The notes beneath the pieces were generated by a model. That model was not told the origin of the DNA. It did not search any database and was given only the letters and a program-made list of their open reading frames with translations. Source: Prolixibacteraceae bacterium (GTDB lineage: Bacteria > Bacteroidota > Bacteroidia > Bacteroidales > Prolixibacteraceae). Taken from it: a stretch of DNA of 9,358 bases. A program made the position numbers and the translations under genes. Location of the stretch: contig DPRM01000061.1 of assembly GCA_003537645.1 (NCBI GenBank), positions 18,972 through 28,329 on the forward strand, written 5' to 3'. This document shows, piece by piece, positions 4,989 to 9,358 of this stretch (position 1 is its first letter; every line of letters starts with the position of its first letter).

Positions 4989-5723
4989 CTATTGAGCTGT
5001 TTCGTCATTCTTAGCAGTTCTCCTTGCCAGCATATCTGAATAGTATTTTCGGGCAGTGTTCAGCAGGTTCAGCGATGTTGAAAAAAGAGGTGTATTCAAT
5101 GCTTTGTCCATTGCCAGCACATAGTTGCAGAATTCGCTGTATTTTTTCAGCATTTCTGTACGGATAGATTTAAGATCGTAGGATTCGGTAACCGCCGAAG
5201 CTACCATACGGCCACTAAACAGGGTTTTGAATAGGTCGTTGGTATTTTTTAAACGGGTAACGTACCGGCCAATTTTTAGTTTTGTAATTTTGGCTGCCTG
5301 TTCAGGTGTTTCCAATTCACTTACCAGTTTGTCGATTGCCTGAGATTGCGCTTCGTAATTTAAATCAGCCAGATTTTTAAAATTGTAAAAAACAATGCTC
5401 AGTTCACGACTGGCTTCAATTTCTTCAGGATCGTCGGAAACCGCATATAATTTCAGCAAAATTCCAAATGCGCTTACTGCTTTGTCGCGGTTTGCATCGG
5501 CAAGGCTGATTTTTTCCGTTTCTGCGTTTTTTCGAATCTGTGCAAGCGCTTTTTCATAACTGTTTGACAATACGGTAAGATCTTGTAAATAGGAATTAAA
5601 GGGTGCATCTGTCAGCAATGTTGAATTAATGGTGCTGAGGTCATTCAAATGACGTTTCAATAACTGACCGGCTTCCATGTTTGTTAAAACAGAAGTCCGC
5701 AAGGGTTCAAGTGATTGTTTCAT
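4989..5723 (-). CDS. Helical protein of unknown function, probably DUF6261 family
   Basis: The protein has 244 aa and starts MKQSLEPLRTSVLTNMEAGQ. It appears alpha-helical throughout, with heptad-like hydrophobic spacing (for example 47-75 and 128-160), no signal peptide and no membrane segment, so it should be cytoplasmic. Length, N-terminal pattern and composition resemble the uncharacterised Bacteroidota family DUF6261, which I assign from memory of the family rather than by a search. It has its own promoter (5756-5786) and terminator (4921-4961), so it is monocistronic and not part of the R-M operon. The long region upstream carries a 41-bp-period repeat. No catalytic motif is visible. 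Confidence 0.8.
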   Translation of the reverse strand: MKQSLEPLRTSVLTNMEAGQLLKRHLNDLSTINSTLLTDAPFNSYLQDLTVLSNSYEKALAQIRKNAETEKISLADANRDKAVSAFGILLKLYAVSDDPEEIEASRELSIVFYNFKNLADLNYEAQSQAIDKLVSELETPEQAAKITKLKIGRYVTRLKNTNDLFKTLFSGRMVASAVTESYDLKSIRTEMLKKYSEFCNYVLAMDKALNTPLFSTSLNLLNTARKYYSDMLARRTAKNDETAQ

Positions 5724-5755
5724 AATGGGATTGATTGTTGATTTATTGGTACAAG

Positions 5756-5786
5756 CTAATTTATGATAATATTTTCATATAATCAA
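5756..5786 (-). promoter_or_regulatory. Putative promoter of the DUF6261-like gene
   Basis: On the minus strand TTG (5786-5784), 20 bp, then TAAATTAG (5763-5756), one mismatch from TAnnTTTG. It would give a leader of about 25 bases before ATG 5723. One copy of a repeated 13-mer (5766-5778) lies in the spacer. Confidence 0.45.
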
Positions 5787-5818
5787 CCAGGATTACGATT
5801 AAGTTATAATATTTTCAT
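5766..5818. repeat. Repeated 13-mer ATAATATTTTCAT, 40 bp apart
   Basis: The same 13 bases occur at 5766-5778 and 5806-5818. The first lies between the -33 and -7 boxes of the downstream minus-strand promoter. Start-to-start distance is 40 bp, close to the period of the neighbouring array, so these could be its outermost decayed units or a pair of operator sites. The sequence is AT-rich, so chance contributes. Confidence 0.4.
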
Positions 5819-5860
5819 TGCTTTATGTATAAATCTTACTTTCGGGTGCTTAATAGTACC

Positions 5861-6066
5861 CTCATGTTTATATGAATTGATTGGGGGTGAGACAAGAAAT
5901 ACCTCGGGTTTGGATCAATCCAAAAAATAGAGATCATTTACAGCTCATGTTTGTTTAAACTGCCGCTGGTGGAATAAATTGCAGCTCATATTTAGCCCAT
6001 CCGGTGAAAAGTAATTTATTTGTACCTCATGTTTGTTTAAACTTCCGCAGTTGAGATGAACAGCAC
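5861..6066. repeat. Degenerate tandem array with a 41-bp period
   Basis: Units start at 5861, 5903, 5944, 5985 and 6026, with spacings of 42, 41, 41 and 41 bp. Each opens with CTCATGTTTG or a close variant (CTCATGTTTA, CTCGGGTTTG, CTCATATTTA) directly after TAC or CAG. Units 3 and 5 share 18 identical bases, CTCATGTTTGTTTAAACT, followed by (G/T)CCGC. The middles differ; unit 2 holds the inverted repeat TTTGGAT-CA-ATCCAAA, and units 3 and 5 hold GTTTAAAC. The period is not a multiple of three and no long frame crosses it, so it is not coding. Together with the flanking promoters this is all I see in the 467-bp intergenic stretch 5724-6190. Confidence 0.6.
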
Positions 6067-6093
6067 TTAAGGTTGGGTACTAATAAAATTCAG

Positions 6094-6125
6094 TTTGATA
6101 TGTCTGGAATGATTTGATACTTTTG
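6094..6125 (+). promoter_or_regulatory. Promoter of the EamA-family transporter gene
   Basis: TTTG (6094-6097), 20 bp, then TACTTTTG (6118-6125), a perfect TAnnTTTG -7 box with consensus spacing. The predicted leader is about 60 bases before ATG 6191. Confidence 0.6.
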
Positions 6126-6190
6126 AGAAAAATATGAATTCAGTATTTTGTTCTTAGATTTATTGCATACTGATTCCTTGCACATTCTTC

Positions 6191-7126
6191 ATGAAGAAAC
6201 ATCTTTCCCAAACCATTTTTCTGGCAATTGTGGCCTGTTTGTTATGGTCGTCGGCATTTGTGGGCGTAAAAATTGGCCTGAAATATCACACTCCGCTTCA
6301 GTTTGCCGGGATTCGTTTTATTATTTCCGGCTTGATGTTAATTCCGTTTGTATTTAGCCTTAAGCGTTTTTGGAAAGAAGTGAGCGAGAATTTTTGGTAT
6401 GTGTGCCTGATCGCTTTTTTGCAGGTAATTCTTCAATATTCGCTTTTCTATCTGGGCGTTAGCAAAGTACCCGCATCAATCGCTGCAATGATTGTTGGCT
6501 CTTCGCCTTTATTCATTGCCCTGGCAGCCCATTTTTTCAATCCCGGCGACCGCATGGACATGTATAAAACAGGCAGTTTTCTGGTTGGAATACTCGGGGT
6601 TGCTGTTATCACCCTTGGGCGCGACCGCCTTCCATCGGGTGCCGAAATAGCCATGACGGGAGTGATTTTGTTGTTGCTGAACAACATTGTTTCGGGTATA
6701 ACCAACGTGGTAATTGCGCGAAAACAGCAAACCATTTCTCCGATGGTTTTAACTTCATCATCACTTTTTCTGGGAGGTGTTTTTCTCTTTGTGGTTTCCA
6801 TCCCACTGGAAGGGATTCAATACCACGATTTTCCTCCTGAATATTTTGTGGCACTGGCATGGCTGAGTTTCTTATCGGCCGCCGCCTTCACCATTTGGAA
6901 CACATTGCTTCGCAGGCCAAAAGTAAAAGTATCAGAACTTAGTATCTGGAAATTTCTGATTCCGGTTGCAGGCGCACTACTCAGTTGGTTAATTCTTCCG
7001 GACGAGTCTCCTGATCTGGTTTCAGTTTCAGGAATGATCCTGATTGCTTTTTCGCTGCTTATCTTGTATTTTCCCAACCGAAAGCGAAAATCAGCAGCTG
7101 AAAATACAGGTAACGACCTGATCTGA
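6191..7126 (+). CDS. EamA/RhaT-family (DMT superfamily) inner-membrane transporter
   Basis: The protein is 311 aa, the usual length for ten-helix drug/metabolite transporters. It has two EamA repeats, about 9-142 and 153-294. Hydrophobic helices are evident from 9 on (TIFLAIVACLLWSSAFVGV). The typical EamA pattern PASIAAMIVGSSPLFIAL (94-111) is in the first repeat, and WKFLIPVAGALLSWLILPDE (253-272) matches the same region of the second. The tail after 295 is short, basic and cytoplasmic (NRKRKSAAE). Substrates in this superfamily are diverse (amino acids, nucleosides, other metabolites) and cannot be read from sequence. ATG 6191 is chosen because the first helix follows at once and a good promoter lies upstream. 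It is divergent from the DUF6261-like gene and appears monocistronic. Confidence 0.9.
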   Translation: MKKHLSQTIFLAIVACLLWSSAFVGVKIGLKYHTPLQFAGIRFIISGLMLIPFVFSLKRFWKEVSENFWYVCLIAFLQVILQYSLFYLGVSKVPASIAAMIVGSSPLFIALAAHFFNPGDRMDMYKTGSFLVGILGVAVITLGRDRLPSGAEIAMTGVILLLLNNIVSGITNVVIARKQQTISPMVLTSSSLFLGGVFLFVVSIPLEGIQYHDFPPEYFVALAWLSFLSAAAFTIWNTLLRRPKVKVSELSIWKFLIPVAGALLSWLILPDESPDLVSVSGMILIAFSLLILYFPNRKRKSAAENTGNDLI

Positions 7127-7403
7127 AAAAGCCCTGTCCCAAAATAAGGATGATTATCTGTTTGCTTAGCAATTGATACGAATATTAAGGATTTGTTTAT
7201 AAATTGTTAGTGATATTCCCATAAATGATTCAAATTAATGTTGTTTCTTATTTTTGTCTTTCAGTAATGCAGGGCGGATGGGCTGTCAAATAACATTAAC
7301 AGCTAATAATCATTCAAAGTATTAATTGTTAATTTCGGAACTTTCAATTCACCTTAAATCAAAATTAACTAACAGCAACTTTGTTGCATAAAAACAAAAA
7401 TTT
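7127..7403. other. Intergenic region before hppA
   Basis: This stretch is AT-rich with no credible gene. I see no clear terminator after the transporter stop. A -7-like TATTTTTG occurs at 7249-7256 but lacks a TTG at the right distance, so the hppA promoter is unresolved. A small hairpin GCAAC-TTT-GTTGC (7375-7387) sits 16 bases before the hppA ATG and would lie in its leader. Confidence 0.4.
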
Positions 7404-9358
7404 ATGAATCCACTTTTTTGGCTGGTGCCGTTTAGCTCAATTCTGGCACTTTCTTTTGCTTATTACTTCTTCAAACAAATGATGAGGGAAAGCGAAGGTA
7501 CTGACACAATGAAAAAAATTGCTATGCACGTTCGCGTGGGTGCGATGGCTTATCTCAGGCAACAATACAAAGTTGTAGGGATTGTTTTTGTCGTTTTAAC
7601 CGCTGTTTTTGCAGTGATGGCCTATGGCTTTGATCTTCAGAATAAATGGGTTCCGTTTGCTTTCTTAACCGGGGGATTCTTCTCGGGTTTGGCAGGTTTT
7701 TTTGGTATGAAAACGGCCACTTACGCATCGGCCCGTACTGCCAATGCTGCACAGAATTCGTTGAACCACGGGTTGAGAGTTGCTTTCCGTTCAGGAGCAG
7801 TAATGGGACTTGTGGTGGTTGGATTGGGTCTTCTCGATATTTCAATCTGGTACCTTGTCCTCAATAATTTTGTTGACGAGGCCGACTCGTTCCATAAAAT
7901 GGTAATTATTACCACTACCATGTTAACTTTCGGAATGGGTGCTTCTACACAGGCTTTGTTTGCACGCGTTGGTGGTGGTATTTATACAAAAGCTGCCGAT
8001 GTTGGCGCCGACCTGGTTGGAAAAGTTGAAGCCGGTATTCCTGAAGATGATCCGCGTAACCCTGCAACCATTGCCGATAATGTGGGCGATAACGTGGGCG
8101 ATGTGGCCGGTATGGGCGCCGACCTTTACGAATCGTATTGCGGTTCGATATTGGCAACTGCAGCTCTGGGCGCAGCAGCATTTATGACTACACCTGAAGC
8201 TCAGTTCAACGCTGTTTTAGCTCCTATGCTTATTGCTGCTGTTGGTATTCTACTTTCAATTGTAGGTATTTTCCTTGTTCGCACCAAAGAAGGCGCCACC
8301 ATGCGCGACCTGCTTAAATCACTCGGATTAGGAGTTAATGTGTCATCAGTATTGATTGCAGGAGCATCTTTTGTAATTCTTTATACTCTTGGCCTCGAAA
8401 ACTGGCTCGGTATTTCGTTCTCGGTAATTGTCGGACTTTTGGCCGGTGTTATTATCGGACAGTCAACTGAATATTATACTTCACATACCTACCGTCCCAC
8501 ACAGCGTGTTGCCGAATCGTCAGAAACAGGACATGCTACGGTAATTATCTCGGGCATCGGCCTTGGAATGATGTCAACTGCTATTCCGGTACTTACTATC
8601 GGTCTTGCCATCGCATTGTCGTTCTTGTCAGCCATTCATTTCGATGTTGCCAATATGCTTACCGGAGCTAATTTAAGTGTTGGCCTTTATGGTATCGGTA
8701 TTGCTGCCGTTGGTATGCTTTCAACTTTGGGGATTACCCTGGCAACCGACGCTTACGGACCTATCGCTGATAATGCCGGTGGTAATGCAGAAATGAGTCA
8801 CCTCGGCCCTGAAGTTCGCAAACGTACCGATGCGCTCGATGCTCTTGGAAATACCACTGCCGCAACAGGAAAAGGTTTTGCAATCGGATCGGCTGCGTTA
8901 ACTGCTCTTGCATTGCTTGCTTCTTATATTGAAGAAATCAAAATCGCGTTAATTCGTTTGGGTCAGAATGTATTGACAATGACTGATGGTTCGACAATAG
9001 AAACTGCCAAAGCCACGATTGTCGATTTCATGAATTATTATCAGATCACCCTGATGAATCCAATCGTATTGGTTGGTATGTTCATCGGATCAATGATGGC
9101 CTTCCTTTTCTGTGGTTTAACCATGAATGCCGTAGGCCGTGCTGCCCAAAGCATGGTTGAAGAAGTTCGTCGTCAGTTCCGCGAAATAGCCGGAATTCTT
9201 GAAGGAACCGCAGAACCTGATTATGCCCGTTGCGTTGAAATTTCGACCAAAGGCGCTCAAAAAGAAATGATGTTGCCTTCGTTACTGGCGATTGCTGTGC
9301 CGGTGGTGGTAGGTCTGATTTTTGGCGTTGCCGGTGTTATGGGACTACTTGCCGGTAG
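7404..9358 (+). CDS. hppA: K+-dependent membrane-bound pyrophosphatase, ion-pumping (partial, 3' end cut)
   Basis: This enzyme hydrolyses cytoplasmic PPi and pumps Na+ and/or H+ across the inner membrane. 651 residues are visible and the frame is still open at the window edge; family members of about 700-800 aa imply that about 50-150 are missing. Hallmarks are the PPi-site motif DVGADLVGKVE (199-209), DNVGDNVGDVAGMGADL (225-241) with its repeated Asp residues, and TDAYGPIADNAGG (448-460). GNTTAATGKGFAIGS (482-496) carries Ala486 and Gly489, the pair typical of K+-dependent enzymes; the K+-independent class has Lys at the Ala position. Many membrane helices are evident from the N-terminus (MNPLFWLVPFSSILALSFAYY) on. 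Pump specificity for Na+, H+ or both cannot be settled here. ATG 7404 is the only plausible start. Confidence 0.95.
   Translation, partial: MNPLFWLVPFSSILALSFAYYFFKQMMRESEGTDTMKKIAMHVRVGAMAYLRQQYKVVGIVFVVLTAVFAVMAYGFDLQNKWVPFAFLTGGFFSGLAGFFGMKTATYASARTANAAQNSLNHGLRVAFRSGAVMGLVVVGLGLLDISIWYLVLNNFVDEADSFHKMVIITTTMLTFGMGASTQALFARVGGGIYTKAADVGADLVGKVEAGIPEDDPRNPATIADNVGDNVGDVAGMGADLYESYCGSILATAALGAAAFMTTPEAQFNAVLAPMLIAAVGILLSIVGIFLVRTKEGATMRDLLKSLGLGVNVSSVLIAGASFVILYTLGLENWLGISFSVIVGLLAGVIIGQSTEYYTSHTYRPTQRVAESSETGHATVIISGIGLGMMSTAIPVLTIGLAIALSFLSAIHFDVANMLTGANLSVGLYGIGIAAVGMLSTLGITLATDAYGPIADNAGGNAEMSHLGPEVRKRTDALDALGNTTAATGKGFAIGSAALTALALLASYIEEIKIALIRLGQNVLTMTDGSTIETAKATIVDFMNYYQITLMNPIVLVGMFIGSMMAFLFCGLTMNAVGRAAQSMVEEVRRQFREIAGILEGTAEPDYARCVEISTKGAQKEMMLPSLLAIAVPVVVGLIFGVAGVMGLLAG

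Noticed and set aside
5861..6066. CRISPR or integron attC array
   Set aside because: The conserved head is only about 10 bases and degenerate, and middles are partly shared between units. No integrase, cas gene or gene cassettes are nearby.
6448..7077. Minus-strand frames opposite the transporter
   Set aside because: They are shadows of the EamA coding region; the plus frame explains the sequence fully.
7249..7256. TATTTTTG as the hppA promoter -7 box
   Set aside because: No TTG lies 19-21 bp upstream, and the leader would be about 140 bases, so I left the promoter unassigned.

Overview
The window looks like a piece of a Bacteroidota chromosome. Genes lack clear Shine-Dalgarno sequences, three or four of them are preceded by the Bacteroidota-type promoter (TTG, 19-20 bp, TAnnTTTG), and gene content fits: a probable DUF6261 protein, a RAYT-type transposase with palindrome array, and a K+-dependent membrane pyrophosphatase. 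I cannot place it below phylum from sequence alone.

Layout, left to right. (1) 1-123: the last 23 codons of an unidentified plus-strand gene and a bidirectional terminator. (2) 122-1380: a minus-strand pair, a 71-aa protein of unknown function behind a 148-aa HUH single-tyrosine transposase of the REP-associated (RAYT) type, followed on its 5' side by about 500 bp packed with short palindromes. The palindromes have an internal logic: four copies of [variable-stem hairpin]-[AATGTGAATAG-like tag]-[second hairpin], two per strand, inside two tandem modules. (3) 1337-4863: a minus-strand restriction-modification operon. The methylase subunit (692 aa) carries a PD-(D/E)XK nuclease domain of HsdR N-terminal type at its own N-terminus, and is followed by a two-TRD specificity subunit. 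No helicase-type hsdR is present, so the system resembles BcgI-like RM+S enzymes more than classical type I. The two genes meet at a T8 tract with an AGGAG upstream, and hsdS has no ATG/GTG/TTG near its expected start, so a -1 frameshift or a one-base tract change would fuse them. The last codons and the stop of hsdS lie inside the palindrome array. (4) 4989-5723: a helical protein, probably DUF6261, with its own promoter and terminator. (5) 5724-6190: a divergent intergenic region holding a degenerate tandem repeat with an almost exact 41-bp period. (6) 6191-7126: an EamA/DMT-family transporter with a good promoter. (7) 7404-9358: the first 651 residues of a K+-dependent ion-translocating pyrophosphatase, cut by the window edge.

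The left half (RAYT, palindromes, R-M) is accessory in character; the right half (transporter, pyrophosphatase) looks like ordinary core genome. The items most worth follow-up are the composite palindromes, the nuclease-methylase/S system with its T8 junction, and the 41-bp periodic array.
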